Assembly (NCBI GenBank): GCA_947454155.1
Contig: CANGIT010000008.1
Location: 62,001-126,000 of the forward strand
Length of the DNA: 64,000 bases
Source: Chitinophagaceae bacterium
GTDB lineage: Bacteria; Bacteroidota; Bacteroidia; Chitinophagales; Chitinophagaceae
Direction: 5' to 3'
The notes beneath the pieces are model-generated. The model had not been told where the DNA came from and made no database searches. It saw only the letters and a program-made list of their open reading frames with translations. Each line of letters opens with the position of its first letter. The stretch's first letter is position 1. Made by a program: the position numbers and the translations under genes. Of this stretch, positions 39,340 through 47,360 are shown one piece after another.

Positions 39340-40014
39340 ATGATTAAAAGATATGTCTTTCAACTGCTTTTGTTTTTCCTTGTGTTCTTTATAGCCAATT
39401 ATGCCCAATCGCAGCGCTTTAGCGAAGATGTGCAGTCCATGCTGCTGAATGAAAAATCATCAGATACCGCCAATTGTCCCATATTATTTGTTGGAAGTTC
39501 TTCTTTCACCAAATGGCATGATGTGAATGATTATTTCCCTGAAACCCATATCCTCAACAGAGGCTTTGGCGGTTCTACGCTTTTGGATCAGATGGAATAT
39601 GCTACCAAACTTATTTTCAGTTGTCATCCTCGTCAAATCGTCATCTATTGCGGAGAAAATGACCTGGCTGAAAATGAGCGTCTTTCAGGCGCCGCTGTAT
39701 ACAAGAGATTCAAGCATTTTTACAGGATGATCAAAAAGCAATTTCCAGATATGCCTGTCGCCTTCATCTCGTTGAAACCAAGTCAGAGCAGATGGAATTT
39801 ACAGGCAAAAATGCAGAAGGCCAATCGTAAGATCAAGCGCTTTTTGCAATGCCATCATCGGGGTGAATTCATTGATGTATATTCATTGATGCTTGGTGAA
39901 GATGGAAAACCTATTCCGCAAATTTTCATAGAAGATAATCTCCACATGAATAAGCAAGGTTATATGATATGGAAAAAAGCCATTGATCCGGTTTTGATAC
40001 CGATGAACAAATGA
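39340..40014 (+). CDS. Secreted SGNH/GDSL-family hydrolase
   Basis: The 224-residue protein has a signal peptide (ending NYAQSQ) and the four SGNH blocks: GSSSF with the catalytic serine, NRGFGGST, GENDLAENE and DNLHMNKQGY with the Asp-x-x-His pair. Such enzymes are often esterases or deacetylases; in a polysaccharide locus removal of acetyl or succinyl groups is the likely job. Cyclic beta-1,2-glucans can carry acyl or phosphoglycerol substituents, so de-esterification would fit, but this is inference. It starts one base after the GH43-like gene. Confidence 0.83.
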   Translation: MIKRYVFQLLLFFLVFFIANYAQSQRFSEDVQSMLLNEKSSDTANCPILFVGSSSFTKWHDVNDYFPETHILNRGFGGSTLLDQMEYATKLIFSCHPRQIVIYCGENDLAENERLSGAAVYKRFKHFYRMIKKQFPDMPVAFISLKPSQSRWNLQAKMQKANRKIKRFLQCHHRGEFIDVYSLMLGEDGKPIPQIFIEDNLHMNKQGYMIWKKAIDPVLIPMNK

Positions 40015-40073
40015 CATCCTTCCATAATTACATTGGATATTTTCATTACCTTGACGCCTTTAATTTCAACAAT

Positions 40074-42359
40074 ATGAAAAAAATATTTTTGTTGCTGAGC
40101 TTTGCGTGCACTTCTGCAATTTTTGCGCAGACTTCACCTACTGTAGATTCCCAAATGAAGCCTTTTATCGACGGCCTCATGAAGAAGATGACACTTGATG
40201 AAAAAATCGGCCAGCTTAATCTGCCTGGCTCCGGCGACTTTGTTACCGGGCAGGCTTCCAATTCCGATATTGGCATTAAAATCAAAAAAGGATTGGTTGG
40301 CGGACTCTTCAATATTAAAGGAGTCGAAAAGATTCGTGCTGTACAGAAAGTAGCGGTTGAAGAAACTAGATTGAAGATTCCCATGATTTTTGGGATGGAT
40401 GTGATCCATGGTTACCAAACAGAGTTTCCCATTCCTTTGGCCATGTCTTGCAGCTGGGATATGAATCTCATTGAACAGTCGGCTCGAGTAGCAGCTAAAG
40501 AAGCCAGTGCGGATGGCATCTGCTGGACTTTCAGTCCGATGGTGGATGTGGCCCGCGATGCCCGTTGGGGAAGAATCGCAGAAGGTAACGGTGAAGATCC
40601 TTTTCTGGGTTCTGCCATCGCCAAAGCGATGGTGAGAGGTTACCAAGGTAACGACCTGGCCAAAAATAACACCATTATGTCGTGTGTGAAACATTATGCC
40701 TTATATGGTGCCGCAGAGTCGGGAAGAGATTACAATACCACCGACATGAGCCATCAGCGAATGTATAATGATTATCTGCCTCCTTACAAAGCCGCTGTTG
40801 ACGCAGGTGTTGGCAGCGTGATGGCTTCTTTCAATGAAGTGGATGGTGTACCGGCTACGGGTAGCCGATTTTTAATGACGGATGTGCTGCGTAAACAATG
40901 GGGCTTTAAAGGATTTGTTGTCACCGATTATACAGGTATCAATGAAATGACCTTCCATGGTATGGGCGACCTCAAGCAGGTATCGGCTCTCGCTTTACAT
41001 GCAGGCATCAACATGGACATGGTAGGAGAGGGTTTTCTTACTACCCTGAAATCCTCTTTGCAGGAAGGCAAGGTAACACTGAAAGAAATTGATGAGGCTT
41101 GCCGTGTCGTTTTGGAGGCAAAGTACAAACTTGGATTGTTCAGTGATCCTTACAAATATTGCGATGCCTCCCGGTTAAAAACTGATATCTATACTGCCGA
41201 ACATATCAGCCTGGCGCGTAAAATGGCCGGAGAGAGTTTTGTGTTGTTGAAAAATGAGAACCAATTGTTGCCCTTGAAAAAGTCAGGAACCATCGCTTTG
41301 ATCGGTCCTTTGGCTGATTCGAAAGCCAATATGCCTGGAACTTGGAGTGTGGCTACCGATTTTAATTTGGCTGTGACTGTTAAAGAAGGCTTACAAAAAG
41401 CCTTGGGTAACCAGGCGGGTTTACTATATGCTAAAGGTTCAAATCTGATGTATGATGCCAAGTATGAAGAGCGTGCCACCATGTTCGACCGTTCTCTGAG
41501 TCGTGACGGTCGTACAGATAAGGAACTGCTGGATGAAGCGTTGGCGGTAGCGGCCAAATCGGATGTGATTGTGGCTGCTTTGGGTGAAGCTTCCGAAATG
41601 TCGGGGGAATGTTCCAGTCGCTCCGAACTCAATATCCCGGATGCGCAACGCGACCTGCTGGCCGCTTTGTTGAAGACGGGAAAACCTGTGGTGCTTGTGT
41701 TGTTCACCGGTCGTCCTTTGGCCATCAAATGGGAAAAGGAAAATGTTCCTGCCATTCTCAATGTTTGGTTTGGTGGGTCTGAAGCCGGCAATGCCATTGC
41801 TGATGTGCTGCTGGGCGATGTCAATCCTTCCGGTAAACTGACCACCACTTTTCCGCAAAATGTAGGACAGGTGCCTATTTACTATGCCCGTAAAAATACA
41901 GGCCGTCCGCTGGAAGAAGGGAAATGGTTCGAGAAATTCCGCTCCAATTATCTTGATGTGTCCAACGACCCTCTGTATCCTTTTGGTTATGGATTGAGTT
42001 ATACTCAATTCACCTACGGAGACATACAGCTAAGTGCGAAATCACTGAAAGGAAACAAACCACTAACGGCAAGCGTTATACTAACCAATTCGGGAAGCAG
42101 AACAGGTAAAGAAGTGGTGCAACTTTATGTCAGAGATCTTGTAGGTTCAGTGACAAGGCCTGTGAAGGAACTCAAAGGTTTTCAAAAGATGGAATTGAAA
42201 GCAGGAGATTCAAAAGAGGTCACTTTTACCATCACTCCTGATGATCTTAAGTTTTACAATGCCGACTTGAAATACGACTGGGAATCTGGTGATTTTGATA
42301 TTTTTATCGGCACCAATTCAACCGACTGTAAAAAAGTCACCATTCACTGGGAAAAATAA
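40074..42359 (+). CDS. Periplasmic GH3 beta-glucosidase (first copy)
   Basis: From the ATG at 40074 the protein has 761 residues with a signal peptide (MKKIFLLLSFACTSAIFAQ); the open frame upstream to 40011 adds residues without such a signal. It has the GH3 barrel (MTLDEKIGQLN, WTFSPMVDVARDARWGRIAEG, CVKHYALYGAAESGRDY), the nucleophile Asp285 in FVVTDYTG where most relatives have SDW, the alpha/beta sandwich (GEASEMSGE, FTGRPL) and a C-terminal FnIII-like domain (YPFGYGLSYTQF). Layout is that of BglX-type beta-glucosidases. Sophorose and short beta-1,2-gluco-oligosaccharides are the expected substrates from its neighbours. Confidence 0.9.
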   Translation: MKKIFLLLSFACTSAIFAQTSPTVDSQMKPFIDGLMKKMTLDEKIGQLNLPGSGDFVTGQASNSDIGIKIKKGLVGGLFNIKGVEKIRAVQKVAVEETRLKIPMIFGMDVIHGYQTEFPIPLAMSCSWDMNLIEQSARVAAKEASADGICWTFSPMVDVARDARWGRIAEGNGEDPFLGSAIAKAMVRGYQGNDLAKNNTIMSCVKHYALYGAAESGRDYNTTDMSHQRMYNDYLPPYKAAVDAGVGSVMASFNEVDGVPATGSRFLMTDVLRKQWGFKGFVVTDYTGINEMTFHGMGDLKQVSALALHAGINMDMVGEGFLTTLKSSLQEGKVTLKEIDEACRVVLEAKYKLGLFSDPYKYCDASRLKTDIYTAEHISLARKMAGESFVLLKNENQLLPLKKSGTIALIGPLADSKANMPGTWSVATDFNLAVTVKEGLQKALGNQAGLLYAKGSNLMYDAKYEERATMFDRSLSRDGRTDKELLDEALAVAAKSDVIVAALGEASEMSGECSSRSELNIPDAQRDLLAALLKTGKPVVLVLFTGRPLAIKWEKENVPAILNVWFGGSEAGNAIADVLLGDVNPSGKLTTTFPQNVGQVPIYYARKNTGRPLEEGKWFEKFRSNYLDVSNDPLYPFGYGLSYTQFTYGDIQLSAKSLKGNKPLTASVILTNSGSRTGKEVVQLYVRDLVGSVTRPVKELKGFQKMELKAGDSKEVTFTITPDDLKFYNADLKYDWESGDFDIFIGTNSTDCKKVTIHWEK

Positions 42360-42373
42360 ATAAAAACAGATCA

Positions 42374-44620
42374 ATGAAATTATTAAGCATTTCAAAAATT
42401 TGCTTAAAGGTCACTTCGGTGACCTTTTTCTGCTTTTGTGCTTTTATTGTTGAAGCACAGCAAAAGTCAATTCAGCAGAAAGTGGATTCCGTACTGAAAT
42501 TGATGACGTTGGATGAAAAAATCGGACAGCTCAATCAATATAGTGGAGATTGGGATTTTACCGGTCCAATTACAGCCGATGGCGACAAGCAGCAACAGAT
42601 CATGGATGGGTTGGTGGGGTCTATGCTTAATGTGACCGGAGTGGAACATACCCGCATGTTGCAATCATTGGCCATGAAGTCTCGATTGAGAATTCCTCTT
42701 TTATTTGGACAAGATGTGATTCATGGTTTCAGAACAACATTTCCCATTCCACTTGCACAGTCGGCTTCCTGGAATCCCGAACTGATAGAGAAAGCAGAGC
42801 GTGTAGCCGGCACTGAAGCTTCTGCTTATGGTGTTCACTGGACATTTTCGCCGATGGTTGACATTGCCCGCGATCCCAGATGGGGAAGGGTGATGGAAGG
42901 CGCAGGTGAAGATACCTATCTTGGTTCGCTCATCGCAGCAGCCAGAGTAAAAGGCTTTCAGGGAAAAGGATACGGTGATACGGCTGCGGTGATGGCCTGT
43001 GTGAAACATTTCGCCGGTTACGGGGCAGCCATTGGCGGAAGGGATTACAACAGTGTGGATATGAGCTTGCATAACTTATGGGAATTCTATCTTCCTCCGT
43101 TTAAGGCTGCTGTTGACGCCGGTGTGGGATCGGTCATGAATTCTTTCAACGATCTGAATGGAATTCCGGCTACTGGTAACCGTTATCTGATGCGAGAGGT
43201 GTTGAAAGGAAAATGGAATTTCAAAGGAATCGTGGTGAGCGATTGGGGATCGGTAGGCGAAATGGTCAATCATGGTTATGCGGCCAATCAGCGCGATGCG
43301 GCGAAAATCGCCATCAACGCCGGCTGCGATATGGATATGGAAAGCCGTTGCTATAAGAACCACCTCAAGGACCTGCTTCGCACGGGTGAGGTAAAGCTTT
43401 CAACCATAGATGCTGCCGTAAAGACAGTTTTGAAAACAAAATTTGAACTAGGACTGTTCGACGATCCCTTCAGATTCTGCAAAGCATCGCGACAAGATAA
43501 CCAGACGCATCATCCTGAAAATAGAAAAGTGGCTTTTGAAATGGCGGAAAAAAGTATCGTCCTGCTGAAAAATGAAAATCAAGTATTGCCATTCAACAAG
43601 AAGATGAAAAAAATCGCTTTCATTGGTCCTTTTGTAAAGTCGGTAAGAGACCATCTCGGATTCTGGAGCATGGAATGGCCCGATGATACCGCCACCATCG
43701 TAACACTATGGGATGGTTTGAAAAACGCACTAGGCAAAGATGTTGAATTGAAATATGCCAAAGGGTGCAATGTCAACGATCAGGACAGTTCAGGTTTTGC
43801 CGAGGCGCTGCAAATAGCAGCTGATGCCGATCTGGTGTTGCTGAGCATGGGCGAGGCGAGGGACATGAGTGGGGAAGCTAAAAGCAGAAGCCAGCTTCAT
43901 CTGCCGGGTGTACAGGAGTCTTTGATCCATGCAATGCATCAACTGGGTAAGCCAGTGGTGTTGTTGATTCATGCCGGGCGACCGCTGATTTTTGACCAAC
44001 CCGCATCGCAGGTCGAAGCCATACTCTATGCCTGGTGGCTGGGCTCGGAAGCAGGCAATGCCTTAGCGGCTGTACTAACGGGAAAGTATAACCCTTCGGG
44101 TAAACTGACCATGAGCTTCCCTCGAACAGAAGGACAAATTCCCATCTATTATAATCATCTCAATACTGGAAGGCCGGCTTCGTCCGCCACAGATGTCAAC
44201 TATGTATCTGCATATACCGATCTGCTCAATACACCCCGCTATCCTTTTGGCTTTGGGTTGAGTTATACTGATTTTTCATACGGTGATATCCTATTGGATA
44301 AAACATCTTTCCATTCAGGCGAAACTATCAAAGCTTCCATAACCATCACCAATACCGGCGACTATGATGGAGAGGAAACTGTGCAATTGTATTTAAGAGA
44401 TATCACCGCTTCTTTGGCCAGGCCTGTAAAAGAGCTGAAAGATTTTAAAAAGATTTTTTTGAAAAAAGGTGAATCTCGCACGTTGGTTTTTAACCTCAAT
44501 GTAGAGAAGTTGAAATTCTATAACGAAAGGCTCGAGTATAAAGCAGAGCCCGGTGCATTTGAATTGATGATTGGGCCAGACAGCGAAACGCTTAAAAAGG
44601 TGAATATTCAATACAATTAA
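42374..44620 (+). CDS. Periplasmic GH3 beta-glucosidase (second copy)
   Basis: The 748-residue protein begins 14 bases after the first GH3 gene, with a signal peptide (ending FIVEAQ). It is a paralogue of the first copy with the same barrel (WTFSPMVDIARDPRWGRVMEG), nucleophile Asp290 in the canonical VVSDWGS, sandwich domain (GEARDMSGEAKSR, HAGRPL) and FnIII-like end (YPFGFGLSYTDF). The pair differs strongly in the segment after the nucleophile, so different chain lengths or linkages are probable. It is the last gene of the carbohydrate run; no clear hairpin terminator follows and the next 240 bases hold no gene. Confidence 0.9.
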   Translation: MKLLSISKICLKVTSVTFFCFCAFIVEAQQKSIQQKVDSVLKLMTLDEKIGQLNQYSGDWDFTGPITADGDKQQQIMDGLVGSMLNVTGVEHTRMLQSLAMKSRLRIPLLFGQDVIHGFRTTFPIPLAQSASWNPELIEKAERVAGTEASAYGVHWTFSPMVDIARDPRWGRVMEGAGEDTYLGSLIAAARVKGFQGKGYGDTAAVMACVKHFAGYGAAIGGRDYNSVDMSLHNLWEFYLPPFKAAVDAGVGSVMNSFNDLNGIPATGNRYLMREVLKGKWNFKGIVVSDWGSVGEMVNHGYAANQRDAAKIAINAGCDMDMESRCYKNHLKDLLRTGEVKLSTIDAAVKTVLKTKFELGLFDDPFRFCKASRQDNQTHHPENRKVAFEMAEKSIVLLKNENQVLPFNKKMKKIAFIGPFVKSVRDHLGFWSMEWPDDTATIVTLWDGLKNALGKDVELKYAKGCNVNDQDSSGFAEALQIAADADLVLLSMGEARDMSGEAKSRSQLHLPGVQESLIHAMHQLGKPVVLLIHAGRPLIFDQPASQVEAILYAWWLGSEAGNALAAVLTGKYNPSGKLTMSFPRTEGQIPIYYNHLNTGRPASSATDVNYVSAYTDLLNTPRYPFGFGLSYTDFSYGDILLDKTSFHSGETIKASITITNTGDYDGEETVQLYLRDITASLARPVKELKDFKKIFLKKGESRTLVFNLNVEKLKFYNERLEYKAEPGAFELMIGPDSETLKKVNIQYN

Positions 44621-44863
44621 TTCCTGCTTTATTAGTCCTTTAAAAAAAATGCTAATTGAGCTCGCTGTGATACTTGATTAATTTTATTTTAACAGTGTGG
44701 TTTTTGTCACTTGCTTATTTTCATGGCTGTTCTTTAATTATGATTTAAACGGCAACAAGTTTTTTACCGATACCGAAAAGACTGTATTTGAGGAATTGGG
44801 AAAAAATCTTATGCTTGCCGATCAATCATTTCAATAACATATTGTTCACCTAAATTGTTTCAT

Positions 44864-45505
44864 ATGAATAAGCCAATGACACTTTTTATCACCTTGCTGT
44901 TTTTTATTGCCCAATTTGCTAAGGCAAATGTTGTTGATACACTGAACAATCCTTTCGTCAAATATTCACCGCTTTGGAATCAGACAAAATATAAACATTG
45001 CAACACAGCCGCAGCTGTTTCTTATCTAACCGATGAAGAAAAGAAAATCATCTGGGCACTCAATATGATCCGTCTCTCTCCTCAGTTGTATTGCAAAACT
45101 ATTCTTTTGAATCCCAAATCTCCTTTCTACCTCAAACCCGCACAGCGCGACTACTATTTCAATTCACTGATCAACGACCTCAATAAAAGTACACCCAACA
45201 ATAACTTCTTACAGCCAGATTCTATGGCTTTCATCAGTGCCCAATGCCATGCTTACTATTCGGGTATCAAAGGTTATGTTGGTCATGAAAGAAGCGTGAC
45301 ACTTTGCAAAGGGGACTTCTATGGTGAATGTTGCGATTATGGATACAATGATGCAGTTTCCATACTTACACATTTGCTGATCGACAAGAATATTTCCGAC
45401 CTTGGACACCGAAACATATGCCTATCGAAAAGTTATTCTTTATTAGGTACTTCCATACAGCCACATCGAGATTATTACATGAATACTGTGTTGGATTTTA
45501 AATGA
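44864..45505 (+). CDS. Secreted CAP (SCP/PR-1) domain protein
   Basis: The 213-residue protein starts MNKPMTLFITLLFFIAQFAKA, a signal peptide; an in-frame TTG at 44855 is less likely. The mature part holds CAP signatures: a first helix IIWALNMIRLSPQLYC, YVGHERSV, and the paired LGHRNICLSKSYSLLGTSI that matches the HRxxLLxxxxxxxGIG segment. Several cysteines are present, which could form disulphides in the periplasm. The role of bacterial CAP proteins is mostly unknown. It stands alone between the carbohydrate locus and the signalling island and has its own terminator. Confidence 0.75.
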   Translation: MNKPMTLFITLLFFIAQFAKANVVDTLNNPFVKYSPLWNQTKYKHCNTAAAVSYLTDEEKKIIWALNMIRLSPQLYCKTILLNPKSPFYLKPAQRDYYFNSLINDLNKSTPNNNFLQPDSMAFISAQCHAYYSGIKGYVGHERSVTLCKGDFYGECCDYGYNDAVSILTHLLIDKNISDLGHRNICLSKSYSLLGTSIQPHRDYYMNTVLDFK

Positions 45506-45510
45506 TCAAA

Positions 45511-45539
45511 ATGTCCGGAATTAAACCGGATATTTTTTT
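45511..45539 (+). terminator. Terminator after the CAP-domain gene
   Basis: ATGTCCGG (45511-45518) pairs with CCGGATAT (45526-45533) with one G-U pair around AATTAAA, followed by Ts to 45539. It overlaps the stop codon of the convergent response regulator gene. Confidence 0.82.
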
Positions 45540-45927
45540 ATTGAGTCAATGTGATGATTTTTTCTGCAGTGATAGGCTTTGATACAAAGCCTTTGATAAT
45601 TAGATGTTGATTGATTCGTTCGATATCCCTGGGATGGTCGGCAGCAGAAGTCATGTAAATATGTATGTTTTTGAAAACTTCCTTATTCATTTTTTCCAGT
45701 GATTCAATCACATCCCATCCGTTGATGGCCGGCATATTGATGTCCATAAAGACCAACGTATTTTCATTGTGGTGATGGGTAATCAGTTCCTTGATACGTA
45801 ACATACCCTGGTCGCCATTTCGGGCGGTGATGATGTGATTGGTGACGCCCGATTCCTCTGCCATCATCTGATGGTAGAATAAAGTGGCCTCGTCATCATC
45901 CACAAACAGTATGTGGTCTACTTGCAT
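45538..45927 (-). CDS. Single-domain response regulator
   Basis: From the ATG at 45927 the protein has 129 residues: HILFVDDDEATLFYHQ with the acidic pocket, phosphoacceptor Asp62 in LVFMDINMPAINGWDVI, the switch residue in YMTSAAD and the lysine in FVSKPI. There is no output domain. The frame is open back to 46053, but that would add 42 unrelated residues and run through an inverted repeat. It is divergent from the FIST gene and its kinase partner could be any of the three kinases nearby. Confidence 0.88.
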   Translation of the reverse strand: MQVDHILFVDDDEATLFYHQMMAEESGVTNHIITARNGDQGMLRIKELITHHHNENTLVFMDINMPAINGWDVIESLEKMNKEVFKNIHIYMTSAADHPRDIERINQHLIIKGFVSKPITAEKIITLTQ

Positions 45928-45961
45928 TGCACAATGTATTAGATTCAGCAGCCAAGTAATT

Positions 45962-45986
45962 CTTTTCTTAGCCACGCTAAGAAAAG
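45962..45986. repeat. Perfect 11-base inverted repeat in the divergent regulator/FIST interval
   Basis: CTTTTCTTAGC (45962-45972) and GCTAAGAAAAG (45976-45986) are exact reverse complements separated by CAC, 35 bases upstream of the response regulator start. It could be an operator or, read to the left, an RNA hairpin in the 5' leader. Confidence 0.6.
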
Positions 45987-46161
45987 ACAGATTCAATTCT
46001 TCTTCAAAAAAAATAGTATGATAGATATAATCCTCACAGGTGATGAAAATCATGAGTCACTATGACTTTTGGTAATAATTTCATTTTTCAACAATGATTA
46101 AAAAGTTGTTGCCATTTGGGTTTTTCATCACTTTCTTATTTCACCAAAACTAACTTCATCT

Positions 46162-47346
46162 ATGCTTCATTTTTTTTCTTCCAGTGCTCGTATTGTCAAT
46201 ACGCGTCGCGCGGTTATGGAATGTATGGAGGTTGCCTTGGGCAACGATTACTCGGATGTTGATTTGCTCATTTTTCATGCTTCGGTGGGACACGATTTCA
46301 AGGAAATGCTGGCCCAGGCGCATGAGATGGCTCCTCAGGCTAAATTGGTAGCTGCTTCCTGCTGCGGGGTTGTGGGCAGGGAAGGTGTCAGTGAATCCAT
46401 GAAGGACATGGCCTTGATGGCCGTGAAAGGTAAGGAACTGGCAGTTAGCTATTGCAACGAAATTTATGGCCATAATACCTACGAAAAGATGCTGGTCATG
46501 GCGAATGAATTGAAAGCTGCTCAACCCGGTATCAGCATGGTGTATACGCTTTCCTCCGGAATAGACATCGACAATGATGCCACAATCAGGGCTATTGAAA
46601 AAGTATTTGGTTCGGAGGTTACCATCTTTGGTGCCACATCTTCCGATAACATGAAAGGTGTAGTAAGTTATCAGGGTATTGATTCACAGGTTTTTCAACA
46701 TGGTGCTTATCTGGTTGGCTTTGCTGATCCTAGCCTGAAGATTGAAACGCAAGCCACACATGGATTTTTGGCCATAGGAGAGCCAATGGTTGTTACAAGT
46801 TCAACAGATCACATCATCCATGAACTTAATGGACGACCGGCTTGGGAGGAATTTACCCAACGGTTAGGGTTAAATGCATCAGCTACTTGCGGTGATTCTA
46901 TTCCCATTGGTGCGCTGGGTCAAAAGCTTGAGCCTGAAGTTGCTAAAGAATACGGCAATTCTCACATTCTCAGGGTAGTGACCCACCGCGATGGAAATGA
47001 TATGTATTATGCAACAAATTGCCCTGTGGGTACTCAACTTTGGTTGACCACTAGAGCGGAAGAGCTGATATTCAGTGAAATGGACCGTTTGGTGTCTGTG
47101 GTGAAAGAAAGAATGCAAGGACATGAGACCGTGGCTGTTTTTCACGCTGATTGTTTGGCGAGAGGCAGATTCCTTTTCAACCGGGTGATCAAAGATGAAT
47201 TGGTAAGCAGGATGCAATATCCTTTTTATCGTCAAGGCGAATGCCCGCCATGGTTGGGTATGTATGGCTTTGGTGAATTTGCCCGTTTGGGCGGAAAGAA
47301 CAGATACCATAATTATACGACAGCCTTGGCTGTGATTTATCGCTGA
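46162..47346 (+). CDS. FIST-domain protein, candidate NosP-type NO sensor
   Basis: The 394-residue cytosolic protein has the FIST N domain (about 30-220: LVAASCCGVVGREGVSESMKD, FGATSSDN) and FIST C domain (about 225-375: ILRVVTHRDGNDMYYATNCP, FHADCLARGRFLF, FGEFARLGGKNRYHNYT). Length and layout equal those of NosP, the haem-binding FIST proteins that sense nitric oxide and are typically encoded next to a histidine kinase they control. Here a kinase gene follows after 14 bases and a response regulator after that, the same arrangement. Other FIST proteins may bind small ligands instead, so NO sensing is an inference. It starts the plus-strand half of the signalling island. Confidence 0.8.
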   Translation: MLHFFSSSARIVNTRRAVMECMEVALGNDYSDVDLLIFHASVGHDFKEMLAQAHEMAPQAKLVAASCCGVVGREGVSESMKDMALMAVKGKELAVSYCNEIYGHNTYEKMLVMANELKAAQPGISMVYTLSSGIDIDNDATIRAIEKVFGSEVTIFGATSSDNMKGVVSYQGIDSQVFQHGAYLVGFADPSLKIETQATHGFLAIGEPMVVTSSTDHIIHELNGRPAWEEFTQRLGLNASATCGDSIPIGALGQKLEPEVAKEYGNSHILRVVTHRDGNDMYYATNCPVGTQLWLTTRAEELIFSEMDRLVSVVKERMQGHETVAVFHADCLARGRFLFNRVIKDELVSRMQYPFYRQGECPPWLGMYGFGEFARLGGKNRYHNYTTALAVIYR

Positions 47347-47360
47347 TCATCAATGTAGAA

